A DNA stretch of 64,000 nucleotides from Coix lacryma-jobi var. lacryma-jobi. Lineage: Eukaryota; Streptophyta; Magnoliopsida; Poales; Poaceae. A model generated the notes under the pieces. That model did no database searches. It saw nothing but the letters and a program-made list of their open reading frames with translations, and was not told where the DNA came from. Position 1 is the first letter of the stretch; each line of letters starts with the position of its first letter. Made by a program: the position numbers and the translations under genes. The stretch is taken from assembly GCA_009763385.1 (NCBI GenBank), contig CM019825.1, positions 24,680,663 through 24,744,662 on the forward strand, written 5' to 3'. Below, one piece after another: positions 12,106 through 24,135 of this stretch.

Positions 12106-15100
12106 TCAATGACTCCGTCCCCTGAAAGCTGAAAAGAAACCACCCAGTGTTCTGTCCTTGCGCTTCCCCTCATGCTCGTCCCCGACCTGTAACACGAGTT
12201 GACGTCAGCATAAGCTCCTATAGTCCTATTCCTATAATAAGTATATCATTATATAATTAGTAGATGTTGTTAACACATACCTCCTCTGCTATTCTCTGAA
12301 GAGTTTCTAATATTTCGGAGAAGTCTGGTCTATCAGCGGGGTCCTGCTGCCAACATTTCTGAAGAAGCTCAGAAAGCCTCGCATGAGTATGTTTCGGAAT
12401 TGTAGGCCGTAATCCCTGTGAACAAAACTTAACACTTGTTAGAGAAGGACTCAATGCTGCAATCCTCTTTCCTTTCTATTTACAGTGCAGAGGTGAGAAA
12501 ATTCTAGATCTGTAGCAAGAAACCCTGATTCAAGAATCTATTGTCATTGGGATCCCATTGCCATTCACTCATTCTAAATATTCGCTAGTGTTCAAGCAAA
12601 ACTCCATGAAAATATGCTCTTTGCGTCATTTATGTACCAAACTATCTGCATGATTTCATGGAATAGACACGGATTCCAAGACATGTGGTTATTCTATCAC
12701 ACTAGAATGTGGTTAAGGCTTCCTTGTTCTTAAAAATGTGGTTAAGGCTTCCTTGTTCTTAAAAATGTGATTAAAAGGACAAAATGAGCATATTCCACTT
12801 AGAAACCGAATTTTGAACAAAGAAGACAGCAAGATAAAAAAATGAAGCTGCTGATTTTTACCTTCTGCACCACACCAACAGCTGCTTGTAGTGGAGTCAG
12901 GTACTCATAAGGAATCTGCAGAAATAGAGGAGATACCAATTAATAACTCATTTCAAAAAAGAATAAGCTAGCATAATGAATGAATTAAATGACAGAAAAT
13001 TAATGCACAAACCTTCCCTGTGAGTAGTTCCCACATCAAAATTCCAAAACTAAAAACATCAGCCTTGTGATCATAGGGTTTGTGCTCTATGACCTGCAAG
13101 TACGTAAGATTGTTAGGCAACATACCACTTGTGGAAAAATTAGTAAACTGGACAGCTCTTTCTTGAGTCCACTGGAGTCCAAAGCTTGTGATCATTTGGA
13201 AGGTGTCCTATACCACACGTCCACACAACATACTGTAACAATTTTTTTTGTCATGGCCTGGTCCACTTGCCACATAAGATAGCAGTACGAACCTACCAGC
13301 ACACAATAGCACGAAAGTCCTCAATTCTTCATTCGCCTTACTTTACTGCATATCATCTTTATTTGGTTGAGGTTGTGGATGTATGCTCAGATCCACCCAA
13401 GTTCAAGTTCTCTCGAGGTGAATTCAGGTGTCTATTTCTATTAATAAAGCCACCTGCCCACCCCTAAGCTGGTTCCGTTATTCATATATCATTTATATTT
13501 TCAGATAACTATTTGATGGGTAGGGATTTAGTATACTACTAAAAGACCTGTTGTAAATCACTCTTTTGTAGAAACACGTTCTTTTATGATAGTATAATCA
13601 ATTAGTAATAAGGAATTTCCACTTCTCTCATGTTACGAGGAAATCCATTGGTTTCATTCACATCTTAAGCACGAAATATGAAGATCAACTTAGAGCATGG
13701 GTGTTTCGTGAATTGTGATCACATTTATTTTATATAAACAAATAATCATTGGCAGTGGTAAATGATAGAGGTAGCAAAGCTAATAATAAAGAATTACCTC
13801 TGGGGCCATCCAACGGTAAGTACCAGTTTCTGCAGTCATAACTCCAGATTGAGCTTTAACACGTGCAACACCAAAATCAGCAACTTTAACAGTCTGCAGA
13901 AAGAAGCTAATAAAAGTAAGCCAGGCAAATGTATCCAGTCCTAGAGATTTGGTACAGTAGAAACTCTTCCTGGCCATGAAGAGGCATCAAGGCAAAAGAA
14001 ACTTGTCACAAACAATACATGTATTTTGCATGTCCGGAAGTATGGAAGGGAGCCAAAGTGTTGACTGAAATGAAATCCACATGAAACAGGAGCAACTCCA
14101 CATTCTAAATTGCCTGAGCCTGATTAGATTACTTACCCCATTTTCATCCATCAGAAGGTTTGCAGTTTTCAAATCACGATGAATAATATTATTCTGGTGT
14201 AAGTAGCTCATGCCTTTTGACACATCCATTGCAACTCCAACTAAAGCAGGAGGTTTGAAAACACCTTTATGTTTATGGAGGTAATCATACACACTTCCAC
14301 CGGACATAAATTCTGGAAGAGAGGAAATAAGATGGTTCACTCATTATTATGATTACCATCATAACAAGAAAATGGACAGCTTGAAATGACCATTTTCTTC
14401 AACCATACCTGTGACTATACAGAGATTTGGGGGTTTAGTGCAAGCACCAATAAATTGCACAACATTCTTGTGACGGACCTTCCTAAAATCCAAAAACATA
14501 CTCAGCAAAGTAGTACATAAAAAAGCAGAGTGCCAGGGAAGGTGGGTGCATTCATCCAGTTACTTCTTGCGTTTGAAGTTCAAATCTAGGTTCATTCTAT
14601 GAGAGATCAGTCAGTATGCAAATAAAGGATTGGTAATATAAGGTGTTGGTAGGTAAATGACAGCGAAGAGATCTCGACGTAAACGATGACTTTAAGTGAC
14701 TGTAGGATGGGAATCATTGTAGAACAAATAAGACTAAGTGACATAAGGTAAAATAACAAGAAGCCAAGTGCAACCTCAGAAACTTTGAAGGTATTTAATT
14801 AGCATGCCAGACTACCAATATCACAATAAGAACACATCTTGTAATACAAGGTGAAACAGAGTTGAGTATAGTAACTACCTCATAATATATACTTCCTGAG
14901 CAAATTCGCGCTGCATGTCTGCATTTATTCTCTCAGGTTTCAGCACTTTAATAGCAACATCTTGACTGCAATATGTACCCCGGTAACTGGAAATAGAAAA
15001 ATATAGTTAAGTGAAAAAAAAATCTCAAAAGGGATTTTTTTCCCCCCATGATGACTAGCAACAAACACTCACAGATCACCATATGATCCTGATGCTACTT

Positions 15101-18100
15101 TATTCCCAAACTTGAGCAGTTTTACATCAATTTCCCATTCACTAGCACCATCTGTTGGTATCTCAACACGGTCAGCTGCTGAATTCCCAGCAATCTGCAT
15201 GTTTTCAACTGGAGTAGACCATGAATGAGATGAAGACCATGCTTGTGTCTGTTGAATCCAAGCCAGAGTAGAAAAATGAGGATACAGAAAACAAATCTGT
15301 TGCAGTTAGGCTCAAGTAGTTCACAACGAATGAGTTTGTTTTACCTCTTCAATCCTGCCAATTTCCTTCTGCACTGCTTCTACTAAATCCTCTGTTTCCT
15401 AAGTAAATCAACAGGTAAATAAATAGTAAGAGACTGAGATAACAACAAAACAAAGTGTGCGGATCACAACGATGCTCTTGCTCTGAAGTATTGACAGTTC
15501 ATTGATATCTGTTACCAACATTATTTTGTTGATTACGTAATCGATATATGTTGCATGATCCATGGTGCTAGTCACAGGTCCTCATGCACATACACAATTA
15601 CTAGACTTTTTAACTAAAAATGCTAAACCATTTTACAAACTATCGTACAGATATCTTATGTATTAACTTCACAAGTAGTATTCTGAGAACTGTTACTCTC
15701 TGACTTTATCTTTGAAAGATATACACAAAGGCTATATATATTGAAAAGACACACAAGGATCATAGGGCATGGGCAAATGATGACCAGAAAAGAATTAGTT
15801 AGTGAATACCTCATCATGCCAACCGACAACAACAAAGACATCAAGTGAGTAGCCATCATTTGTTGAAAATGCATGTGCTTCTTGAATGTTTAAACCAAGC
15901 TCACCAAGAAGAGATGTCAACTGTAAGTATCAGAAAATTTCATATCACTAAATGAATAGATGAGAAGACTAAGTCTAGTAGAGGTAGTGAGATGTCAGTG
16001 AGAATGTACAATGTGTACAGAAGGACAAATATGTGTACAAGACTTTTCAAGATATAAACCATCCCTATGAGAAATCCAATTGTACATAGGTTTACCTCAC
16101 TGAGAAGTTTTGGCTTGTCAATGGTTGAAAAGGTGATTTCATGCATGGGCCTGAAATGACAAAGAAAACTATTGTATCTGCAGAGAAACAAGTACTTAAC
16201 AAAGGAAAATAACGTAATTGGAACCTTTCTTATACCATGTACAGCATTAATTCACAAGTTACAAAAAAAAAATCAATATGAAACTATGACTGAACTATGA
16301 TAAAATAATAGAAGGAAAGGTAACTGGCAGGAAACACTTCCTGTAAAAAGATCACTCATTGAGTCATTGTGTACTCTCTGAGAACGTGGGCGTAGCGCAG
16401 TGGTAGAGATGCAGAAGTGCAACCTACAGGTCAGGAGTTCGACTCCCTATTCTCACAAAAAAAAAGGACACTCACTGTGCTATTTTCAGTGAAATACGTG
16501 GTCCACTATTGGTTGCAGCACGATACGCCGCTGCAGGTGCATCCTTGCTGTTACTGGCACGTCCTGGACAGCCCAGTTCATGGTCTTTTCTTGACACTGG
16601 GGAGGAGAATTTTATACCTTTCCGTCAATGCCTCAATGAGGTCTTGAACCCAGGGATCGGTTTATTTTCGTGTACTATTGCTGGTTACACTGGCTAGGGA
16701 GCAAATTTGCACCTAGCTGGCAGGGGTTCGGTCCTTGTTTAATTTAGTTGAAAAAAAATGGTGGGATGTCTAAGGTGCTCTAAGATAGAATATTACAATA
16801 TAAAGGTACCTAGAGACTAGAGTTTGAAAGCAAAGAGTACCTGTACAGAGATCGACCATTATCAGAGGTGCTATCATGATCTTGATGAGACTTGCTAGCT
16901 TCAAGAGCAAGGGCCTCAAGATTTGTAGAAGAACCAAAGGCAGGAGGAGGATGTATGCTGGAAACAAGTCATACATGTTAAACAAAGATCACATCAAAAG
17001 AATCGGTAGTAGATATATAGTTTTTTGTTGCACATAGCAGTAATGCAAAATAATTTCCATTTACCAATCTCCAAAGTATTAGACAGATGAAAAAGCACAG
17101 GTACCTTTGCTGCCTGTTCAACAGTCTTGAAGCAACTTCCTCCCCTGCAGTGTTCGAATCAGCATCAGTCTGATTCCCATCAAGAATTGGAGATACCTAA
17201 CGAATCAAGACTCCAATAAGGATAATGACCAACAATAGTTGAAGGTCTTTTATATATCAATTGCTAATTTAGCAGCTAGTTAAAAAAAGAACAACTTTAT
17301 GTACAAAATTAATTGTTGAAATTCAGAAACAATAACATGCTACCGATTAAAACAAGGGCACTGACACTTGTGGAAAGCTTAAACTCTAACTTGTAGGTAT
17401 GATTACTTGATCAAAAACACAACATGCATAGACATTGAACTATTGGCATGATCAATTTTTCAGAGAAATGCACAAACACAAAATGTTTGTATCAATAGTT
17501 TGACACAATACCACGTGGCCAGCACTCAAGAGAACCCTGAGATAGTAAGTAGAATGAAATCCTTACAAGCTTCAGCTTAAAACATAATGAAATTTCCCGT
17601 TAGCCCAGCCAGTACCCTGACGACTCAACCTAAACAGCAAGGCTTGCAACACTATGACAATACTTTCATGCTTTTGGCAATGAAGAGCTCAGAAGGATCT
17701 GTTGGATTCTCCGATCAAAAGGAGCACGAATGCACAATAAAGCAATGAGCTCATCTCAGTGGAAGATTAGTCCATTGTTACAAAAGGTAATCAGGTGAAA
17801 AGTGTGCATTTCTGTTTCGAAACCAATAGACGAAAAGGATATAACTCTAGTGAGTCAAGCAGTCCGGCCTTCACACAGATGACATAAGTACATTAAGGAA
17901 AAGATTAGACAACTGGAATTCTCCATTCCTTCACACAGATGACATAAGTACAGTAAGGAAAAGATTAGACAACTGGAATTCTCCATTGCAGGAATGGGTC
18001 ACAGCCAAGTGAACCGACCAGCCCGACCAACAAGAGTCAGTAAAACCATATTGCGAATAAAGAAACGAAGAAAACATGTGTTTGACTTTGTCTACTTTAA

Positions 18101-18663
18101 CTAGCTAAGTTGTTCAAAATTTTATTCAAAAAATCATCACCTGGACAGCCCGCACTGCGAAAGCCGGGCGCTGAGACGGATCCTTAGCCTGCTCCAGAAG
18201 GCGCTTGTGCGTGAGCACGTCCTCCGCCCTCTCCACGTTCACATCCATGGCGTAGCTGCAGAAAACCAAAGCGAATCCGGGTCAGCCCAGACCAGACCTC
18301 CCGCCCGCAGCGAAAACCACTTGTGCGGGCGAATTGCATTCGCGCCACGTCACTGTCGGAGGAGGAAACGCTGTCGCGCGAGCGAGCGAGCACGCACCGG
18401 GCGGGGAGGCGGTTGAAGTGGTTCCAGAGCTCGTCGTCGAACCCGGGCGCCCGCGCGTCGGGCAGTCCGGCGTCGTGGAGGCGCCGGAGAACCTCCGTGT
18501 ACACCTCCAGCTTATGGCGCTGCTGCTGCTGCTGCTTCCGCGCCTGCGCCGCCGCGGCGGCCGATGACGAGGACGTCGCGGGCCCGGCCGCGCCGCCGCC
18601 GGACGCGGCGGCGGCCGCCGCGGCGTGGCTGCCGCAGCTCTCCGCGGCCTCCTCCACCGCCAT
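12106..18663 (-). CDS. ACT-domain serine/threonine/tyrosine protein kinase, STY46/STY17/STY8-like (Raf-like MAPKKK group)
   Basis: Sixteen coding exons: 18398-18663, 18141-18255, 17105-17196, 16841-16957, 16096-16150, 15810-15920, 15345-15398, 15073-15248, 14879-14986, 14409-14482, 14137-14312, 13798-13893, 13013-13093, 12862-12915, 12281-12415 and 12106-12186. They sum to 1,791 bp (596 aa plus stop), and all phases join. The N-terminus has Ala-, Gly- and Gln-rich tracts. An ACT regulatory domain spans about 198-252 (HEITFSTIDKPKLLSE, then GYSLDVFVVVGW). The kinase domain runs from ~312 to ~570, with glycine loop VASGSYG 321-327, VAIK Lys342, HRDLK Asp436, DFG 454-456 and TGTYRWMAPE ending at 480, so all catalytic residues are present. 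Arabidopsis members are cytosolic kinases that phosphorylate chloroplast transit peptides; that role here is inferred from family. Which of the three paralogues it matches is not resolved. Confidence 0.97.
12707..12764. repeat. 29-bp tandem duplication in a kinase intron
   Basis: Two exact adjacent copies of a 29-bp unit containing GTGGTTAAGGCTTCC lie between exons 14 and 15 of the kinase gene. A partial third start (GTGATTAA) follows. Confidence 0.85.
16386..16760 (+). mobile_element. tRNA-derived SINE-like element in a kinase intron
   Basis: It begins GGGCGTAGCGCAGTGGTAG, which is a polymerase III A box, followed about 40 bp later by GGAGTTCGACTCC, a B box. An A-rich run follows the head, then about 300 bp of unrelated body ending near another A run. 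The tRNA-like head does not fold into a full tRNA and has no anticodon arm spacing of a gene. It lies between exons 4 and 5 on the strand opposite to the gene. The 3' end and target duplication are not resolved. Confidence 0.65.
17868..17987. repeat. 60-bp tandem duplication in kinase intron 2
   Basis: Two adjacent 60-bp copies beginning CCTTCACACAGATGACATAA differ at one position (CATTAAGG versus CAGTAAGG). This indicates a recent duplication. Confidence 0.9.
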
Positions 18664-18887
18664 TCGCCCAAGGCCCTCAGCGCCGCCCGCCGCTCTAGGT
18701 CTCGATCTCCCCCCAGCTCGCGGATTAGGAAAGCGGAGCGGGGCGAGAGAGAGATAAATAACCGTGGGCGAATTTTTAAGGAGGAGGAGAAAGGAAATTG
18801 GAAAGTGGGAATGAAACGGCTACGGACTACTACGGCACGAAGGCGGAGGACAGATTTCGTTTTGCGGTGACTGCCGGCGGCCGCACC

Positions 18888-18896
18888 CTTATATAT
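18888..18896 (-). promoter_or_regulatory. TATA box of the STY-like kinase gene
   Basis: On the minus strand ATATATAAG sits about 230 bp upstream of the kinase start codon, inside a GC-rich stretch. It predicts transcription starting near 18860 and a leader of about 200 bp containing CT-rich tracts, as is usual for grass genes. Confidence 0.6.
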
Positions 18897-19059
18897 GCCC
18901 GCGTGCGGCCGCGCCACCCTCGCCCCTTTTACTTCGGCCGGTGAACTTGGCAGTGGCGCTGGCCCCAGGCGGCGGTGGTGTTCTGTCTTCTGTGTCGGCC
19001 TGCTAGGCTGCTATGTGATTGAAGAAGCTAATTAATAAAAAAAAATTAGATGACATATT

Positions 19060-19345
19060 AGATGTTACATAGGATTATATGAGATATTCGTATAATAATA
19101 AAAACAAATTACAAAATTCATCCATAAATCGAGACGAATTTTTTAACCTAATTAATTTATCATTAGCTCATGTGTTACTGTAGCACTTTAGTGTCAAATC
19201 ATAGACTAGTTAGTCTTAAAAGATTTGTCTCGTAAATTACACGTACACTGTATAATTAGTTAATTTTTTATTCTATATTTAGTACTCATATATGTTCAAA
19301 GATCCGATATAACATGATGTAAAAATTTTAGTTGGGAACTATTCA
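19060..19345. mobile_element. Partial copy of the Tourist-like MITE found at 10572-11220
   Basis: The same block order as the 10.6-kb copy is present: ATTCGTATAATAATAAAA, GAGACGAATTTTTTAA, TGTGTTACTGTAGCACTTTAG, ACACGTA and TATAATTAGTTAATTTTT. The terminal GGCCTT repeats are not visible, so the ends are lost or diverged. Confidence 0.7.
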
Positions 19346-19747
19346 GGGTCTAAATTGAAATAAACCAGAGCCCAATCTGACAACATGGTTGTTCGTTGGA
19401 AACGATACCATTGTAGTATAGGATAATTATTATGGGCAATGCTAAGGTATATCCTTTACCTTCTAGAAGGTAATATCTCAAATAAATTTGAGCTGTTGAT
19501 TTTTAAAATTTTTTGACTTACTTAATAAACTCAACGTATGAGTTGTTCATTTATTTTGAACAATATAGAACAATGTTTTTTTCACAGTAAATCAATCCTA
19601 TAAAAAAAACTGTAACCACAATAAGTCCTGCCGAACATAGATTAAATAGATAGGATAAGAGATTTATTTTTTTTGTTTTAGTTTATCGAAACACAGTAAT
19701 ATTATAGTTTCCATATATGTAAGAGCAACTTCAAGAGTCTCTTTATA

Positions 19748-19875
19748 CTCTCTCTATTCCAAATTATAAAATGTTTTGGTATTTATATGTTCATAGTTTT
19801 TATTATAAATCTAAACATAATATATTCTATGAATCTAAAAAAGCCTAAGCATCTTACAATTTGGAACTGATAGAG
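19748..19875. mobile_element. Stowaway MITE, 128 bp
   Basis: The ends CTCTCTCTATTCCAAATTAT and, inverted, CTCTATCAGTTCCAAATTG are flanked by TA on each side. Confidence 0.75.
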
Positions 19876-20111
19876 TATCTTTAGGAATATAGATTTTAAA
19901 ATCCCTGCCAACATGTTCTTCAATCAGATCTTCAAGTATTTTTATTACTAGTTCAGTGCCCGTGCTAACGCTACGGTTTCACTTTAGGATGTATTTGAAA
20001 ACGAAATAACTAAAATTATTAAAAAAAATAGACCAAATAATCTAAGCGATGGTACAAGTTCCCTTGCACCCGGAATGTATAGATATCAGTGCTTGTCGTG
20101 GTGGCAACTCG

Positions 20112-20747
20112 TCAGTCCAGGCTAACCCCAAGGGTTGTGAAAGAGAAATGAGAGTCGAAATAACGAATGTGTTTTCTAAAATATTTTATATCACTATCTA
20201 TCTGATTGGTGAACAACCTTTTTAACTCAGTCGACACATTAGGAATATTCATCTGAACTTTTCCTTTTCTGTAATAAAATCCAAGTGATTCATATTCGAA
20301 CCATATAGCCTCACAGTATATGCAATTAGGTACCTTTTGCAAGACAGGGTGGTGATTTGGTATGTAGGGTCTTCAGCAGGATTATCACTATAAACACAAT
20401 ATGATTCAAATCATTCGTCTGCATGGGAGTTAAGTTTTGGATGTGAATAAATAATCATAGTAATCCACGATAACCAGTATGATTTATATATAATAGAGGT
20501 ACCCCCGCCGCGAGAGTTTCTTGTTTCGTCGTTGACGACATCATCTTCTATGTCTTCCACGTGCATGCAAAGCACTAAGTCCATAATACATGTCATGACC
20601 ATCATTTTTTTAAAATTATTGAGCTTTGGTAATTTTGTATTTTTAAAGGAACGCACCTTCCTCTTCATCGGAGTCGGTCTCTCCATGGTGTCCAGGCTCA
20701 AACAAGATTGGGTCATATTCGTGTATGTTACCATTGGTAGTATTTGA
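20112..20747 (-). pseudogene. Helitron replicase/helicase N-terminal fragment
   Basis: In the minus direction the piece at ~20620-20747 reads EYDPILFEPGHHGETDSDEE and ends at a GT. The piece at 20112-20342 reads CIYCEAIWFEYES...KGKVQMNI...YFRKHIRYFDSHFSFTTLG, the conserved segment just before the Helitron-like N domain of plant Helitron helicases. No Rep HUH motif or Walker motifs follow. It is therefore a truncated non-autonomous remnant, possibly with an intron between the two pieces. Confidence 0.75.
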
Positions 20748-21599
20748 TGGCACGCTCAAACCAGGTGGTACACCTGCAACTCGCATCGACACTCATATTA
20801 ACGTGGTTAATAGACCAATTTATATGGTGTAATAATTGCAACCCAGAACATTAATAGTTGAACCTGGGTGTTGCATATCAGTTGGAGTAAAGTCTGGTGC
20901 AATATTTCTCATATTCCTTGTATAGTCCCTCATTTTCTCTATTTTTTTGTTTTTAAATCTTCCATATCATTGTACCATTTGTTTTTGTCATCAGAATTTG
21001 GGAATTTGGTCTCTGGAGCTTGATGACAATTCTATTAATATGCAAAGTAGATTTTTTTATTAAAATTGAACATTTATACTACAACATGTATGTATATATA
21101 TATATATAAAGTAAGTATATTATTAAACTGAAACAATTATATATATATCAAGTACATTAATATTACATTAGCGTATAGAGTAGGATTAAAGTTGTACCTA
21201 GATTAGTCCCACACATATGAGCACTCCTTCGTATATAGTTGTCATTTCGATGCGGGCTTAATTAATGTTTTTCGTAGTAGGAAGAAGAATAATTTTATAT
21301 GTGTTTCTAATCTTTATTAAATAATAATAATAATAATAAAATGTTGTTGCAAAGGTCTAAACTAATAATAATATCGATATATCATTGCTTACAAACTTGG
21401 TGATATCAACATGAGAAATAACGTATGTTACAGAAACCATTACCTTCTCTGAAGGGCTGCGCGTCCTAATCCGCTTCTCGTAATTGAAGAACACTTTTCG
21501 GTGATATTTTTAATATAGAAGATAATCGTAACCAAATTATCATACCATTTTTTAAATTATGAACAACAAAACTTTTTTTTTCATATTTCAACTTTCTCT

Positions 21600-22130
21600 G
21601 GAGGCCGCGGCTCCGTGGCTGCATAGGCGTATGCGTGGAGCGCTTGCGTGCAGGCATGGCCGACGGCGTGCGCGTGGAGGGTCGCGTGCGTCGACGCAGA
21701 CGGTGGCCGCGTTGCTGCAGCGCCGTAAGCGTGGGCGCTTGCGTAGAGGCGCGGCTGATGGCGTACGCGTGGACGGTGACGACGGCCTCGCTCCATGGAT
21801 GGTGGGCTCGCGTGCATGGCAGTAGATGTCTTTTTGCGCGTGCATGTATATGCGCGGATGACCACCAATACATATTTAAAGGGACGACAGAATCATGTGC
21901 ATGAGTCTCTGTGTCTGTGGAGTCAGACGGTGGCCTCAGATCATGGACGACGATTGGGCGGCCTCGCCTGAGCCCGTGGAGTCGGACGACGATCTCGGAT
22001 CGCGAACAGCGGGCTCGCAACTGGGATCGCTGACAGTGTCCTCATGAGCGTGGCCTGGAATCGCGCACCGCAATTGGTCGGCCTCGCTTGCTTGGACAGC
22101 AGCTTCACGGACGGCGGTCTAGGCACGCGT
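21600..22130. other. GC-rich low-complexity cargo inside the Helitron
   Basis: GC-rich sequence with repeated GCGTGCG/GGCGTACGCG-type words is open in several frames on both strands at once. No domain is recognisable in any frame. It is a probable captured or amplified genomic fragment, not a demonstrable gene. Confidence 0.5.
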
Positions 22131-22243
22131 AAGGTAATTGACCCGTCTCAAGGCTAGACCATGGACGATGGAGTCGCTTGTTTTCTGTATTTTTTTTTCT
22201 TTCGCGAGGACCTGAGCATGCGCACGCCAATTGGTTGGCGTTA

Positions 22244-22805
22244 GACTGTCCGCATTGCTATCTCTATATGGTACTGAAGTAATACTTTAGAGAAAAAAAG
22301 AACTGCAGCGCTGTACTCTATATCTTCCGCAACAAACAACCATCCCCTAAATCCAGCGTTATACAGGACGTACGGCGCGTGGGAAACCGTAGCCGCCTCG
22401 CGCGCGGAGAGAGAGCTTGGAGAGAGGGGACTGGCGGGCCCCACTTTTTTTTTTTTGACTAACTCAAAATGTTACTCTCTCCGTCCCTAAATGTCTGTAT
22501 CTAGAAATCCGTGTTTCGCTCATAGACACGCTTTTCGGACGACTAACAAAAAGGGACGGAGGGAGTATATCTCATAAACCGAAAATTCAAATTAAATTCC
22601 GATTGCACCATTGAATTCGTTGCAATTAATTCTTCAAAACTAGATCTCTCATGGATATATTTAGATAAAATGACAAGTGGGTCCATAGTGGATAGAGGAT
22701 GATATAGAGGATGAATGGATGCGGGAGAAATAAGTATAGAGGAGAGAATCTTGATGATCAAGACGTATAGAGGATGATATAAATGATAGATGAGTGCGGA
22801 TAGTC
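22244..22805. mobile_element. Tourist/Harbinger-type MITE, 562 bp
   Basis: The ends GACTGTCCGCATTGCTATC and, inverted, GACTATCCGCACTCATCTATC are flanked by TTA on both sides. It contains a Stowaway MITE and lies inside the predicted Helitron. Confidence 0.75.
22475..22565. mobile_element. Stowaway MITE, 91 bp, nested
   Basis: The inverted ends CTCTCTCCGTCCCTAAATG and CTCCCTCCGTCCCTTTTTG are flanked by TA on each side. It sits inside the Tourist element, so it is younger. Confidence 0.8.
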
Positions 22806-23684
22806 TTAAGTCTGGGATTATGGATCGGCCTCTTTAGCACCAGTGATTTTTTTCCTCTTTTTCTTCAATTTGTTTCCACGTTTGTTTAATCCCGCGACGG
22901 GCAATTAGTGGTAAGGCTTCAATCGCGGACCGGCATCGTTAGTACCGGAGATTTTTTTTTCCTGATCCGCAATCTGTGATCCGTGTTTTGTTTTCCTTGC
23001 GTGGAGAAGATGGTGGATGTATGCCGTACATCTAATCTGGTTCGGTAGATGTGAGTGAGTAATGAGAGAATGTTGTGAAACAAATCTGGACGCTTGATTA
23101 TTATAGAGTTAGTTTTGTAGGTGCAGTTTCACGTGTGGATTTAGTAAAGCCATCTCAGCGGGGGAATTTTTTTTGTACAGCCAGCAAAGAAATGAGTTGG
23201 TGCTTTAATAGGGTAGATCTTTTCCTAGCTTCTCGCTAGCCAAGGATAGTGGAGTTAGGACAGTCCCAATAGTTGAAACTATACACGGTTTCCATAACGA
23301 CACGTCAGCTAAAAATCATACATAGAAACCACCTTATACAATGACTGGTTTCTTTAAGTGATAAATGTTACAGTTTTTCTCTCTCTCCTTCTTATCTCTT
23401 GCACTTCCACCCACACCGCGCTCGTGACTGCACGGCGTGGAGGAGCCCGGCGACTGCACGGCATGGGGGGGCCCGCGAGGCGGTCGGCAGCCGCGTGTCG
23501 CGGGGGAGCCTGCAAGGCGGCTGGCCGGCGCGAGTCGCGGGGAAGCATGCGCAAGGCGGGGGAGGCACGAGGCGGCCGAAGGCGCGAGTCGCGGTGGAGC
23601 CAGTGCGGCGGCCGGCGGGGCACGCGTCGCGGGGAAGTGGTCACGGCGGCCGACTGGTGCGCATCGGTCGGGTGCCGGCGCAGG

Positions 23685-23890
23685 CAGAGCTGGGCTGCCT
23701 GGAAGAGGCGTATGCGCTAATCATCGAGTCACGATGGGTGTTGCGGTGGATGTACCTGCTGGTGTACTACATGGACCCGGTGTGCTACGAGGCCAAGGTC
23801 GAGCTGTGCGAGCACATCCAGTCCAGAGCGAGGCCGAGAAATCGCTGGAGACGCTGCACGGCTGCGTCGAGACAGAGTGGAACGAACTCA
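23685..23890 (+). pseudogene. Captured fragment resembling the C-terminal helical domain of an Ariadne-type RBR E3 ligase
   Basis: The plus strand reads LEEAYALIIESRWVLRWMYL then YYMDP..., and after a one-base frame change SEAEKSLETLHGCVETEW. Plant Ariadne proteins have the same order after the RING2 domain: a VxECRRVLKWTY..YY-like helix, then a GEAE.gLErLHqCaE helix. The match is from memory of the family pattern, not a search. Loss of frame and absence of the RING/IBR cysteines make this a dead fragment inside the transposon. Confidence 0.45.
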
Positions 23891-23929
23891 CGGGGGAAGC
23901 CGCCGCCCCTGGCGATGAGTATGAAGCTG

Positions 23930-24135
23930 CCGCCGCCGCTGGCGGCCGGCGAGTGCACGACGCGGCTGGCGGGCACAGGCGAGCGCGGCCATCTGGGAGC
24001 GCGCAGCGGCGGCCGGCGAGTGCGCGATGCGGCCGGTGGGCACGGGCGAGCGCAGCCATGTGGGAGCGCGCGGCGGCGGCCGGCGAGTGCGCGACGCGGC
24101 CGGCGGGCACGGGCGAGCGCGGCCACCTGGAGCAG
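23930..24135. repeat. GC-rich tandem repeat inside the Pack-type element
   Basis: Three imperfect ~65-bp units share GGCCGGCGAGTGC.CGA..CGG, GGGCAC.GGCGAGCGC and GCC followed by TGGGAGCGCGC. The repetition keeps frames open and produces long spurious ORFs across the element. Confidence 0.7.

Larger units (their letters stand above)
19948..23217 (-). mobile_element. Helitron, 3.3 kb, with degenerate Rep/helicase N-terminal remnant
   Basis: Read on the minus strand, the 3' end is ...GCACGGGCACTGAACTAG followed by T: the Helitron CTRR end preceded by a GC-rich hairpin-like segment. The 5' end is predicted at 23217, TCTACCCTATTAAAGCAC preceded by A, matching the A^T insertion rule and the usual TCTA start. 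Inside are a Helitron protein fragment, GC-rich unclassified sequence and a MITE. The 3' end is better supported than the 5' end. Confidence 0.55.

Noticed and set aside
16386..16455. A possible tRNA gene from its A and B boxes
   Set aside because: No complete cloverleaf or acceptor stem can be formed and an A-rich run plus a long body follow, so a SINE head explains it better.
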